This document shows, piece after piece, positions 43,505 to 51,368 of a stretch of DNA of 64,000 nt; within the stretch, counting starts at the first letter, position 1; the number at the start of each line of letters is the position of its first letter. The position numbers and the translations under genes were made by a program. Origin of the DNA: Chryseobacterium sp. (GTDB taxonomy: Bacteria; Bacteroidota; Bacteroidia; Flavobacteriales; Weeksellaceae); assembly GCF_008014695.1 (NCBI RefSeq), contig NZ_VOXE01000004.1, positions 405,167 through 469,166 of the forward strand, in the 5' to 3' direction. Below the pieces are notes generated by a model, which saw only the letters and a list, made by a program, of their open reading frames with translations, was not told the origin of the DNA and did no database searches.

Positions 43505-43913
43505 TCGACAGTTCATTGGGATTTTCTCCCGATACCGGGAAATGTTTTTTGAGTTCGAAACCGGTTTCCAGAACGGCATTCCGCAGCCCTTCAAAATAGT
43601 TTTCTTTCGAAAATTCCGTCGTAATGCGGTCGTGCATCCGGTCCCAGAAACTCTGGTGCACTTTTGCGTGAATGCCTTCATCACCAATAATCGTCAGATA
43701 ATGCTGGTCAAAATTCACATGAAAAAGCACGGCATTTTTCTCAGCCGTTTTATTCCTGCAAAGTCTTTTGAACACTTCAAAGGCAATCTCTGCGTTGTTT
43801 CCGTCGGTAGAGGAATCCAGATGAACCCTGATCTCTCCTGTGGAATGGTCTTCGGCCGACTGAATGGCTTCCACAAGGGAAGCCATTTGAATATTGGTAA
43901 GGTAATTACTCAT
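43485..43913 (-). CDS. Soluble TPM domain protein
   Basis: A 142-residue stand-alone TPM domain without signal peptide or membrane helix (SAEDHSTGEIRVHLDSS, HVNFDQHYLTIIGDEGIHA, FWDRMHDRITTEF). The usual TPM partner with membrane anchor is the next gene. Its ATG shares TAATG with the stop of the LemA gene. Reported TPM proteins include weak phosphatases, but no activity can be claimed here. Confidence 0.87.
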   Translation of the reverse strand: MSNYLTNIQMASLVEAIQSAEDHSTGEIRVHLDSSTDGNNAEIAFEVFKRLCRNKTAEKNAVLFHVNFDQHYLTIIGDEGIHAKVHQSFWDRMHDRITTEFSKENYFEGLRNAVLETGFELKKHFPVSGENPNELSNEITFS

Positions 43914-44521
43914 TAATTCGTAAATACTTCAGGTGCTTTTTCAGCCCCTGCTGCTGCTTTGAAATAAGGTTTCTCTTTAAAGTTCGTAAAATTCGCCAGA
44001 ATATTGTTCGGGAAAGTTTTGATCGATGTATTGTAATCCTGTGCGGCTTCATTATAATAAACCGTTTCGCTGCGGATGCTGTTTTCAATCGCCGTGTATT
44101 CTCTCTGGAAGTTGATGTACTGCTGATCTGCTTTGAGATTCGGATAACTTTCCACAACAGCCATCAATCGGCTTAATGCACCTGTTAACTGACCCTGTGC
44201 AGCCTGGAATTTTGCCATATCCGCTTCCGTCATGTTTGTAGGATCTACATTTATAGAGGTGGCTTTTGAACGTGCTTCAATAACTTTGGTTAAAGTCTCC
44301 TGCTCAAACTGGGAATATGATTTCACTGTATTTTCCAAATTAGGAATCAGATTCGCTCGTTTTTGGTAAACGGTTTCCACGTTGGACCATTTTGTATTCA
44401 CGTTCTGTTCTTTTGTCGTAAAATTGTTATATCCGTTCTTGCCCCAGAAGAATATTATCGCGGCAATCACAAGGAGCGCAATACCGATGGTTCCGGCGCT
44501 CATACAACCTCTGTTTTTCAT
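43913..44521 (-). CDS. LemA family membrane protein
   Basis: A 202-residue protein: one N-terminal helix (GTIGIALLVIAAIIFFWG, about 9-26), then a four-helix LemA domain with NTKWSNVETVYQKRANLIPN and a later ENSIRSETVYYNEAAQDYN. LemA proteins have one helix and a cytoplasmic or periplasmic helical bundle; function is unsettled. First gene of a LemA-TPM-TPM minus-strand operon, a conserved arrangement. Confidence 0.92.
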   Translation of the reverse strand: MKNRGCMSAGTIGIALLVIAAIIFFWGKNGYNNFTTKEQNVNTKWSNVETVYQKRANLIPNLENTVKSYSQFEQETLTKVIEARSKATSINVDPTNMTEADMAKFQAAQGQLTGALSRLMAVVESYPNLKADQQYINFQREYTAIENSIRSETVYYNEAAQDYNTSIKTFPNNILANFTNFKEKPYFKAAAGAEKAPEVFTN

Positions 44522-44554
44522 AGTTTATCTTTTTTTAATGTTTAAATTCGATAT

Positions 44555-44562
44555 CAAATATA
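44555..44562 (-). promoter_or_regulatory. -7 box TATATTTG upstream of LemA gene
   Basis: Minus-strand TATATTTG, 34 bases before the LemA ATG, 12 bases from the opposing folA box. Confidence 0.5.
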
Positions 44563-44574
44563 CAAATTATGTAG

Positions 44575-44582
44575 TAAATTTG
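44575..44582 (+). promoter_or_regulatory. -7 box TAAATTTG upstream of folA
   Basis: Plus-strand TAAATTTG, 17 bases before the folA ATG. Confidence 0.55.
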
Positions 44583-44598
44583 TGAAAACTTAAGAAAA

Positions 44599-45093
44599 AT
44601 GACGACGATTGTAGTGGCAATGGGACAGAACAATGAAATTGGAGCTGATAATCAGTTGCTTTGGCATCTTCCGAAGGACTTGAAATATTTTAAGGAAATG
44701 ACCACAGGACATCCGATTATTATGGGGAGAAAAACCTATGAAAGCATCGGAAAACCTCTGCCCAACCGCACCAATATTGTCATAAGCCGCAAGAAAGACT
44801 GGTTCGAAGAAGGCATCCTGATCGTAGGAAGTGTTAAGGAAGCCCTGAAATTTGCAAAAAAAATAGACGAAGAAGTTTTCATTATCGGTGGTGGAAAAAT
44901 CTATGAACAGACAATAGATTTAGTAGACAGACTTGCAGTTACCGAAGTTGATGCGACCCTTGCAGCAGACGTGTTTTTCCCAAAAATCGATGGGAAAATC
45001 TGGCAGAAGACTGAAGAATCCTGTCACGAAAAAGACGAGAAAAACGGATATAATTTCTGTTTCCAAACGTATGAAAGAAAAGAAAAACTTTAA
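44599..45093 (+). CDS. folA: Dihydrofolate reductase
   Basis: A 164-residue DHFR: AMGQNNEIGADNQLLWHLPK (7-26, with the Trp and the active-site acid region), HPIIMGRKTYESIGKPLP (42-59) and EVFIIGGGKIYEQ (93-105). It reduces dihydrofolate to tetrahydrofolate with NADPH and is the trimethoprim target. Active-site residues look usual, so no resistance replacement is apparent by eye. It shares its upstream region with the divergent LemA operon. Confidence 0.95.
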   Translation: MTTIVVAMGQNNEIGADNQLLWHLPKDLKYFKEMTTGHPIIMGRKTYESIGKPLPNRTNIVISRKKDWFEEGILIVGSVKEALKFAKKIDEEVFIIGGGKIYEQTIDLVDRLAVTEVDATLAADVFFPKIDGKIWQKTEESCHEKDEKNGYNFCFQTYERKEKL

Positions 45094-45143
45094 GGTCTTT
45101 TTAAACTTCAGGATTTCAGTTTCCGTCTTCCAACCCAAATTAT

Positions 45144-45151
45144 TATCTTTG
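45144..45151 (+). promoter_or_regulatory. -7 box TATCTTTG upstream of TPR-like gene
   Basis: Plus-strand TATCTTTG, 19 bases before ATG 45170. Confidence 0.5.
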
Positions 45152-45169
45152 CACTCATAAAATTCAACA

Positions 45170-45736
45170 ATGAACAAATACATAAAATTCGTTATTGCAG
45201 CGCTGATGATCGCCGCCGGAGTTTATCTGATGATGAACCGGAATATCGGTTGGGGAATCGTAGTGGTAATCCTTTCAGCCATTCCTGTTTTCCTTTTTTT
45301 CAAAAACGAATACATCCTTATCGCTTTCTGGTTTTTAAGAAAACAGAATATGGCAAAAGCCGCCTCCTGGCTTACCAAAATCAACAATTATCAGTCACAG
45401 TTGCATAAATCGCAGTACGGTTACTATTATTATCTTCAGGGTCTGACTTTGGCCCAGGAAAATCCGCAAAAAGTGGAACCTTTCATGAAAAAAGCCCTTG
45501 AATACGGTTTGAACATGAAACATGACCGCGCCATGGCCACCCTGAATATTGCTGCCGGTGCGATGCAGAAAGGGAGAAGACAGGAAGCAATTAAACTCCT
45601 TGAAGAAGCAAAAAGACTGGATTCCGCCGGAATGATGACGGACCAAATTAAAATGATGAAAGACCAGCTGAAAATGCCGTCGATGCAGAAACACATGCAC
45701 AACCCTAATATGAGACAGCGCGGGAAATTCTCTTAG
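45170..45736 (+). CDS. Membrane protein with TPR-like helical region
   Basis: A 188-residue protein with two adjacent N-terminal helices (FVIAALMIAAGVYLMM and GWGIVVVILSAIPVFLFF) and a soluble helical region of about two TPR-like repeats (GYYYYLQGLTLAQENPQKVE and ATLNIAAGAMQKGRRQEAI), ending in a basic Met/His-rich tail (QKHMHNPNMRQRGK). It resembles DUF2892-labelled proteins of Chryseobacterium-type bacteria from memory. Function unknown. A hairpin terminator follows. Confidence 0.8.
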   Translation: MNKYIKFVIAALMIAAGVYLMMNRNIGWGIVVVILSAIPVFLFFKNEYILIAFWFLRKQNMAKAASWLTKINNYQSQLHKSQYGYYYYLQGLTLAQENPQKVEPFMKKALEYGLNMKHDRAMATLNIAAGAMQKGRRQEAIKLLEEAKRLDSAGMMTDQIKMMKDQLKMPSMQKHMHNPNMRQRGKFS

Positions 45737-45760
45737 AATAAACCCTCAATTATGAATAAA

Positions 45761-45788
45761 AAAATCCTGAAAATTCAGGATTTTTTTT
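45761..45788 (+). terminator. Terminator of the TPR-like gene
   Basis: AATCCTGA/TCAGGATT hairpin followed by eight T. Confidence 0.8.
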
Positions 45789-45911
45789 GTGAAGAGGCGC
45801 GAGCGAAGCCAGCGCCGAAAAGAAGCAAAAGAATTCGCTTCAACTGTTTTTTCTTGCCTTTTTTGGTTCTTGATTATTAATGCTTGGCTCTTTTTTCTTT
45901 GTTATTACCAA

Positions 45912-46550
45912 TTACATCTCCGAATTCTGCTCCACTCCATAAAACTTCGGCATCTGCCAATGGTATTTTACGGCCAGAGTCCTGATCGCTACAATAAGAA
46001 GGATGGTGAATATCTGGATAAAAGTGTAAGAAAGTGATGTAAATTCCGCCAGAAACATAAAAACCATTCCGCCTACAATACACGCCGTGGCGTAAATTTC
46101 TTTCCTGAAAATCAATGGAATTCTGTTCAGCAGGATATCGCGGATGATTCCGCCGAAACAGCCGGTAATGGTCCCTAAGGTCAGGCAGATTAAGGGATGC
46201 AGATCAGCATTCAGCCCTTTCTGGATTCCTACAATCGTAAAAAGTCCCAACCCGAAACTGTCAAAAATAAAAAGAGTGACCTGAAACTTTTTTTCAATGG
46301 ATTTAAAGAGCATCGAGAGTATACAAGTGGCGAAAATCACAGTACACATGATTAAGTCGTGCATCCAGAAGACGGGAACATCCAGGAGCAGATCCCTTAC
46401 CGTTCCGCCGCCTACTGCAGTTACAAAAGCGATAATCAAAACCCCGAAAGGATCAAGGCGTTTCTGCATGGCCGCAAAACTTCCCGACATTGCAAAAGAG
46501 ATCGTTCCCAGAATTTCGATAACGAAATTAAAATTTTCGTGAACCTCCAA
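45912..46550 (-). CDS. Trimeric intracellular cation (TRIC) channel family protein
   Basis: A 212-residue seven-helix membrane protein (UPF0126, bacterial TRIC). It has the two repeated Gly-rich motifs: AVGGGTVRDLLLD (near 42-54) and GCFGGIIRDILLNRIP (near 131-146), as in prokaryotic TRIC channels. The start is a TTG at 46550 (then EVHENFNFVIEILG), which is needed to complete the first helix; the next in-frame Met is inside it. It follows coaD by 4 bases in the ddl-coaD-TRIC operon. Confidence 0.88.
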   Translation of the reverse strand: MEVHENFNFVIEILGTISFAMSGSFAAMQKRLDPFGVLIIAFVTAVGGGTVRDLLLDVPVFWMHDLIMCTVIFATCILSMLFKSIEKKFQVTLFIFDSFGLGLFTIVGIQKGLNADLHPLICLTLGTITGCFGGIIRDILLNRIPLIFRKEIYATACIVGGMVFMFLAEFTSLSYTFIQIFTILLIVAIRTLAVKYHWQMPKFYGVEQNSEM

Positions 46551-46554
46551 GATT

Positions 46555-47028
46555 TTATTTGTTTTTGAACACGCGCACTGCTTCCGGAACCATCAGCTCA
46601 TAATGGCCGCCAAAAGTCAGGATTTCCCTCACAATGCTGCTGCTGATAAATGAATAGCTCGCAGAAGTCAGGAGGAAAATAGTTTCAATCTTATTATCCT
46701 TCGTCAGTTCTCTGTTCGTTTGTGCGATGGCCTTCTCAAATTCAAAATCTGACGGATTTCTCAATCCCCGTAAGATAAAATTGACATTTTTACTGTGGCA
46801 GTAATCAATGGTGAGACCCTCAAAATGGTCCACTTCCACATTCGGAAAATGCGCGAAAGTCCTTTTGATGAATTCCATCCGTTCTTCCAGGGAGAACATG
46901 TATTTTTTCTGCGAATTCTGCCCGATGGCGATAATGATCTTGTCGAAAAGCGGGGTCGCTCTTTCCACGATATCGTAATGTCCAAGGGTGATGGGATCAA
47001 ATGAACCCGGAAATACAGCAACTCTCAT
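46555..47028 (-). CDS. coaD: Pantetheine-phosphate adenylyltransferase
   Basis: A 157-residue nucleotidyltransferase: GSFDPITLGHYDIVERA (8-24, with the HxGH-like TLGH), GLRNPSDFEFE (near 88-98) and YSFISSSIVREI (near 127-138). It makes dephospho-CoA from 4'-phosphopantetheine, the penultimate CoA step. Length is normal (E. coli 159). The ATG overlaps the stop of ddl as TAATG, so the two are coupled. Confidence 0.95.
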   Translation of the reverse strand: MRVAVFPGSFDPITLGHYDIVERATPLFDKIIIAIGQNSQKKYMFSLEERMEFIKRTFAHFPNVEVDHFEGLTIDYCHSKNVNFILRGLRNPSDFEFEKAIAQTNRELTKDNKIETIFLLTSASYSFISSSIVREILTFGGHYELMVPEAVRVFKNK

Positions 47029-48023
47029 TATTTATTTTTATTTTTTGCCAAAGCCTTTTCCACTTCGTCTCCGCAAAGATTTTTAATTGAAATGCCATAG
47101 ATTGCCGCCTGCTGCGGCAGGATGGAAGCCGGTGAAAAACCGGGATTGGTATTCATTTCCAACATATACGGAATGCCGTTCATGATGATAAATTCGCTTC
47201 TGGAAAAACCGCTCATTCCCAAAGATTCATACGCTTTAATGGCAATTTCCTCCACTTTTCTGCGTGTTTCATCATCAATTCTTGCGGGTGTTATTTCTTC
47301 CGAAGCACCTTCGTATTTCGCTTCATAATCGAAAAATTCTTTGTGCGGAACAATTTCGGTAATGCCCAAAACAATTGTTTCGCCCTTATAATCAAGCACT
47401 CCGACGGAAACTTCCATTCCATCCAGAAAACTTTCAATTAAAATTTCATCGTCTTCGGCAAAAGCAAAAGCTACAGCCTTCTTAAATTCCGATTTCTCTT
47501 TTACTTTGGTGATTCCAAGCGAAGAACCGCTTTGGTTTGGTTTCACGAAGAGCGGAAGTCCAAGGTCTTCGATGATCTGATGTTCGTCAAAAGATTCACC
47601 GCTTCTTAAATAAACACTTTTTGCTGACGGAATTCCGTATTTTGAAAGTACGGCAAGCGTATCTTTTTTATTGAATGTTAAAGCACTCTGGTAGAAATCA
47701 CAACCGGTATATTTCTGGCCAACAGTATCCCAGTATGCCTGAAGTTCACCGTTCTCACCTGGTCTTCCGTGGATGATATTGAAACACACATCAAACTTCA
47801 CCTCGTAATCGCTCTCCAGCTTTACCGAGAAGTCAGCTTTATTAATTGGGATGTTCTGTGCCCTGTCGTCTACAAAATACCATTCGTCTTTCAGAATGAC
47901 CACTTTATACACATTATACAGGTCTCGGTCCAGAGAATCAAAAATGAGCTGCCCGCTTTTAAGGGAAACTTTGTATTCCTCGGAATAACCGCCCATCACA
48001 ACGGCTATATTTTTCTTGCCCAT
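47028..48023 (-). CDS. ddl: D-alanine-D-alanine ligase
   Basis: A 331-residue ATP-grasp enzyme that makes the D-Ala-D-Ala dipeptide for peptidoglycan. Motifs: VMGGYSEEYKVSLKSG (about 9-24), HGRPGENGELQAYWD (about 85-99), FVKPNQSGSSLGITKV (ATP loop) and MLEMNTNPGFSPASILP (near the C-terminus). First gene of the ddl-coaD-TRIC operon. It diverges from the PASTA-rluD operon, an arrangement that puts two cell-wall-related genes on one intergenic region. Confidence 0.95.
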   Translation of the reverse strand: MGKKNIAVVMGGYSEEYKVSLKSGQLIFDSLDRDLYNVYKVVILKDEWYFVDDRAQNIPINKADFSVKLESDYEVKFDVCFNIIHGRPGENGELQAYWDTVGQKYTGCDFYQSALTFNKKDTLAVLSKYGIPSAKSVYLRSGESFDEHQIIEDLGLPLFVKPNQSGSSLGITKVKEKSEFKKAVAFAFAEDDEILIESFLDGMEVSVGVLDYKGETIVLGITEIVPHKEFFDYEAKYEGASEEITPARIDDETRRKVEEIAIKAYESLGMSGFSRSEFIIMNGIPYMLEMNTNPGFSPASILPQQAAIYGISIKNLCGDEVEKALAKNKNK

Positions 48024-48045
48024 GGCTTATTTTTATGAATAGAGG

Positions 48046-48053
48046 CAAATTTA
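48046..48053 (-). promoter_or_regulatory. -7 box TAAATTTG upstream of ddl
   Basis: Minus-strand TAAATTTG, 23 bases before the ddl ATG. Confidence 0.5.
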
Positions 48054-48146
48054 AATGATTTTGGGTGATGATTTTTATTTTTACGATAAATTCTGCACAA
48101 TTCCCTGAAATTAAGTTTCAAAAAAGACGTTTTTAAAATTATTACC

Positions 48147-48154
48147 TATATTTG
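48147..48154 (+). promoter_or_regulatory. -7 box TATATTTG upstream of PASTA gene
   Basis: Plus-strand TATATTTG, 27 bases before the ATG at 48181. Confidence 0.5.
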
Positions 48155-48180
48155 CCCTTACATTTATAAGATTTCAGATT

Positions 48181-49215
48181 ATGCTTAAATCGCTTTTCCA
48201 CTGGAAGGTTTTGGTGAATTTTATTGTTGCTGCAGCTATTTTCGTGGGATTAGTCTGGCTCACTTTCCGTTGGCTGGAATACCATACCAATCACGGTAAA
48301 GAAATTCCTGTTCCAAACGTCATCAACAGATCAGTACATGATGCTATAAAGATTCTGGAAGATTCCGGTCTTGATTATGAGGTCGACAGTTTTAAATACG
48401 ATCCAAGATACCGGCCGCTTCAGGTTTTAAAAATATACCCTTCTCCGGGTTCCCGCGTAAAAAACGGTAGAACAGTAATGTTGAGGGTGAATCCAAAAAG
48501 CTATGCTCCGGTTTCCGTGCCCGATATTATCGACCGTTACAAAGGCTTAGCCTTCAGACAGCTTGAACAGGTAGGCCTTAAAGTCGGAGACACTATTTTT
48601 GAACCAAGTATACAGAGAGATGCGGTTTTAAGGATGATGCTCAACGGATCTACCCTAAAACCCGGAACTTTACTTCCGAGATTTACCACCATTGATCTGG
48701 TAATCGGTGCAGGACCGAGAAGAAATATTGCAGTTCCCAATCTCGTTGGGTTAACTGTGCAGGAAGCCAAAGCCATTATCGCCAACAATCTTTTTGAAAT
48801 CGGCTTGGTAGAGCATGAAGACGGAGGAAGCGACGATTCCGACATCGTATATTATCAGGATCCGGCATCTTTTGATCTCCGTGATCAGGGAATGCAGATC
48901 GACATTTGGGCCAGCAAAAAAACTCCTGCTGAAATGGGCAGAAAAATCTCGCAGCTCAATGCCATCTACCGGATAAAGATCGACACTACCCTTCCACCGA
49001 TCAGATATGAAGAAGTTCCCGCTTACACCGAACCGGTTCCTACAGAACCGGCTGTGACTAAAAAAACGGAGACAAAACCGGCTGAAACCAAACCAAAAGC
49101 TGAGGAAAAACCAAAAAATACTGGAACTACACCCCCTAAAACTTCTACAAGTACCCCAACAAAAACGCCTGCTCCAGCAGAAAAACCAAAGGCGAAGAAA
49201 TTGGTGATAGAATAA
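48181..49215 (+). CDS. PASTA domain membrane protein
   Basis: A 344-residue protein with one N-terminal helix (FIVAAAIFVGLVWLTF, about 13-28) followed by three PASTA domains beginning near VPNVINRSVHDAIKILEDSG (40), VPDIIDRYKGLAFRQLEQVG (107) and VPNLVGLTVQEAKAIIANN (180). A Pro/Lys/Thr/Glu-rich tail of about 60 residues closes it. There is no kinase domain, unlike PknB-type proteins, and no transpeptidase. PASTA domains bind muropeptides or beta-lactams in other proteins, so an envelope role is likely. It precedes rluD by 41 bases. Confidence 0.88.
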   Translation: MLKSLFHWKVLVNFIVAAAIFVGLVWLTFRWLEYHTNHGKEIPVPNVINRSVHDAIKILEDSGLDYEVDSFKYDPRYRPLQVLKIYPSPGSRVKNGRTVMLRVNPKSYAPVSVPDIIDRYKGLAFRQLEQVGLKVGDTIFEPSIQRDAVLRMMLNGSTLKPGTLLPRFTTIDLVIGAGPRRNIAVPNLVGLTVQEAKAIIANNLFEIGLVEHEDGGSDDSDIVYYQDPASFDLRDQGMQIDIWASKKTPAEMGRKISQLNAIYRIKIDTTLPPIRYEEVPAYTEPVPTEPAVTKKTETKPAETKPKAEEKPKNTGTTPPKTSTSTPTKTPAPAEKPKAKKLVIE

Positions 49216-49256
49216 CGGTACTTTCCAAAAGCCCTATTTGTTTAAAGAAAATTGAA

Positions 49257-50315
49257 ATGCAAGACGAGAATGAAGAATTTTTAGATGAAGAAATGCTGGA
49301 TGCGGAAACCGACGAGGGAGAAAGCAGCGGTTTATATGAACATCTGAATATTACAGTCGATAAAAAGCAGGAACCTCTCAGAATCGATAAATTCCTGATC
49401 ACCTTTCGTCAGAATTCTTCAAGAAATAAAATTTCCCAGACCTGCAGAGCCGGAAATGTAATGGTAAACGGCAAACCGGTTAAACAGAATTACCGCGTAA
49501 AACCGGGCGATGTAATTTCGGTACTGCTGGCACACCCTCCACGTGAAAACCACATTATTCCACAGGACATTCCAATCCGGATCGTATATGAAGATGACGA
49601 TGTGGTTGTTGTGGATAAAGAAGCCGGAATGGTCGTTCATCCGGGTCACGGAAACTGGGATAAGACTTTGGTCAATGCGTTGGCTTTCCATTTCGAAAAA
49701 AATAATCAAAAATCAGATCTGGACCGGGTAGGTCTGGTTCACCGAATTGATAAAGACACGTCCGGGCTTTTGGTCGTGGCGAAAAATGAATATGCCTTAA
49801 GTTATCTCGCGAAACAGTTTTTCGACAGAAAAACAAAACGCATTTACTGGGCATTCGTCTGGGGAAATGTTGCGGAAGATGAAGGAACGATCCGCGGCAA
49901 TCTGGCGCGCCACCTGAAAAACCGAATGCAGATGGCCGTCTTTCAGGATGAAACAATCGGGAAGCATGCCGTAACGCATTATAAAGTCCTGGAACGTTTC
50001 AGGTACATGACCTGGGTGGAATGCAGACTCGAAACCGGGAGAACCCATCAGATCAGGGCTCACTTCAAATACATCGGACATACTTTATTCAACGATGAAC
50101 GCTATGAGGGAAATATCCCGTTAAGAGGCATCAACCTGCCAAAATACAAGCAGTTTATACACAACGTTTTTGAAATATTACCCCGACATGCACTCCACGC
50201 GCATACTTTAGGCTTCATTCATCCCACGACCAAAAAAGAAATGTATTTCGAGAGTCCGATGCCTAACGATATGGAGGAAGCCATAAAAAAATGGAGAAAT
50301 TATTTGCAAAACTGA
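49257..50315 (+). CDS. RluA/RluD family 23S rRNA pseudouridine synthase
   Basis: A 352-residue protein: a very acidic N-terminal extension (about 1-22), an S4 RNA-binding domain (about 41-95, RIDKFLITFRQNSSRNKISQ and GNVMVNGKPVKQNYRVKPGD), and a pseudouridine synthase domain with the catalytic Asp in HRIDKDTSGLLVVAKN (about 163-178). The S4 plus catalytic layout is RluD-like, which modifies 23S helix 69; the exact target site is inferred only from layout. Confidence 0.92.
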   Translation: MQDENEEFLDEEMLDAETDEGESSGLYEHLNITVDKKQEPLRIDKFLITFRQNSSRNKISQTCRAGNVMVNGKPVKQNYRVKPGDVISVLLAHPPRENHIIPQDIPIRIVYEDDDVVVVDKEAGMVVHPGHGNWDKTLVNALAFHFEKNNQKSDLDRVGLVHRIDKDTSGLLVVAKNEYALSYLAKQFFDRKTKRIYWAFVWGNVAEDEGTIRGNLARHLKNRMQMAVFQDETIGKHAVTHYKVLERFRYMTWVECRLETGRTHQIRAHFKYIGHTLFNDERYEGNIPLRGINLPKYKQFIHNVFEILPRHALHAHTLGFIHPTTKKEMYFESPMPNDMEEAIKKWRNYLQN

Positions 50316-50335
50316 CATTATTTAAAGTTTTTTTT

Positions 50336-50343
50336 TATATTTG
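50336..50343 (+). promoter_or_regulatory. -7 box TATATTTG upstream of PorP/SprF gene
   Basis: Plus-strand TATATTTG, 24 bases before ATG 50367. Confidence 0.5.
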
Positions 50344-50366
50344 TTCAATTGAAATCAAGATTTGTT

Positions 50367-51317
50367 ATGAGAAAATTATATGCTATTGTATGTATGACTT
50401 TGTTATCCACTGCATACCACGCGCAGGAGACCTTACCATACTACCAGCAATATCTTATGGATGGTGAATTTTTATTCAATCCAGCCCATTATGGGGAAAC
50501 TGATAATTTTCATGTGAACCTGAATTATCAGAAACAATTTTCTAAATTTAGCGAATCTCCAAATGTGCAGTCTATTGGTATTCATGCCAATGTTTTTGAC
50601 CGTGTCGGTGCAGGTTTACAGTTTTTCCGGGATTCCAACGGTCCGATTTCAGCAAACGGTGTTACTGCCGGTGCTTCTTACTTCATTCCGTTAAGCGATG
50701 AAGGAGAAAGACAGGATCAGTTTTCATTCGGTACAAGTGTTACTGCCTACAGCATGAATTTCGACTATTCAGCGATCAATACAGAAAACGGTTCAGACCC
50801 GCTTCTTCAGGGCGAACAGAGCGATATTTTTATGGTGTATGCCAATTTTGGAGTTGCTGCTAAATACCGCAACGTTTTTGGTGGGGCTTCCGTAAATGAC
50901 ATTGCACTGAACAACGATCAGTCTATTGTGAATGCAGTTGAGCCTTCTCCGATTAAAATCTTTTTAAATCTTGGCTACGACTGGCATTTTGCTGAAAACA
51001 TGTATGTTACTCCATCCGTTTTGGTGAATTTAAATACCAATTCTTCGATAATGATCGACGGAAACTTAATGGCAACCGTTCATAACGAGTTCAATTCGTT
51101 TTCAGCCGGAGCAAGTTACCGGTATATTCAGAACAGATTCGATAACCAGACTTTGAGTATCGCACCAGTGATCAAGGCAAAACTTGACCGTTACGTGTTC
51201 AGCGCCACTTATAACATCGGACTTTCCGACATTCAGGATTACGGCGGGAACAGTTTCATGATCGGTGTTGGACTTAATTTCGACAACTTTATCAACAGAA
51301 GAGGGTTCAGATATTAA
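50367..51317 (+). CDS. PorP/SprF family outer-membrane protein (type IX secretion)
   Basis: A 316-residue outer-membrane beta-barrel: signal peptide (about 1-19, ending STAYHAQ), the typical N-terminus PYYQQYLMDGEFLFNPAHYG (about 23-42), then repeated strands and a C-terminal aromatic end GFRY. PorP/SprF proteins act with type IX secretion, anchoring gliding adhesins or secreted effectors. No adjacent SprA, SprB or GldK-N genes are in the window. ATG 50367 is preferred over an in-frame TTG 18 bases upstream. Confidence 0.9.
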   Translation: MRKLYAIVCMTLLSTAYHAQETLPYYQQYLMDGEFLFNPAHYGETDNFHVNLNYQKQFSKFSESPNVQSIGIHANVFDRVGAGLQFFRDSNGPISANGVTAGASYFIPLSDEGERQDQFSFGTSVTAYSMNFDYSAINTENGSDPLLQGEQSDIFMVYANFGVAAKYRNVFGGASVNDIALNNDQSIVNAVEPSPIKIFLNLGYDWHFAENMYVTPSVLVNLNTNSSIMIDGNLMATVHNEFNSFSAGASYRYIQNRFDNQTLSIAPVIKAKLDRYVFSATYNIGLSDIQDYGGNSFMIGVGLNFDNFINRRGFRY

Positions 51318-51343
51318 TATTCGCTTATTTTTAAATAAATTTG

Positions 51344-51368
51344 AGCTCCGGTTTTCGGAGCTTTTTTT
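51344..51368 (+). terminator. Terminator of PorP/SprF gene abutting hemW start
   Basis: AGCTCCG (51344-51350) pairs with CGGAGCT (51356-51362) around GTTTT; seven T follow at 51362-51368 and the hemW ATG begins at 51369. Confidence 0.8.

Noticed and set aside
45789..46037. Short plus-strand open frame after the TPR-like gene
   Set aside because: It begins inside the T-run of a terminator and overlaps the 3' end of the TRIC gene; the basic start looks like chance.
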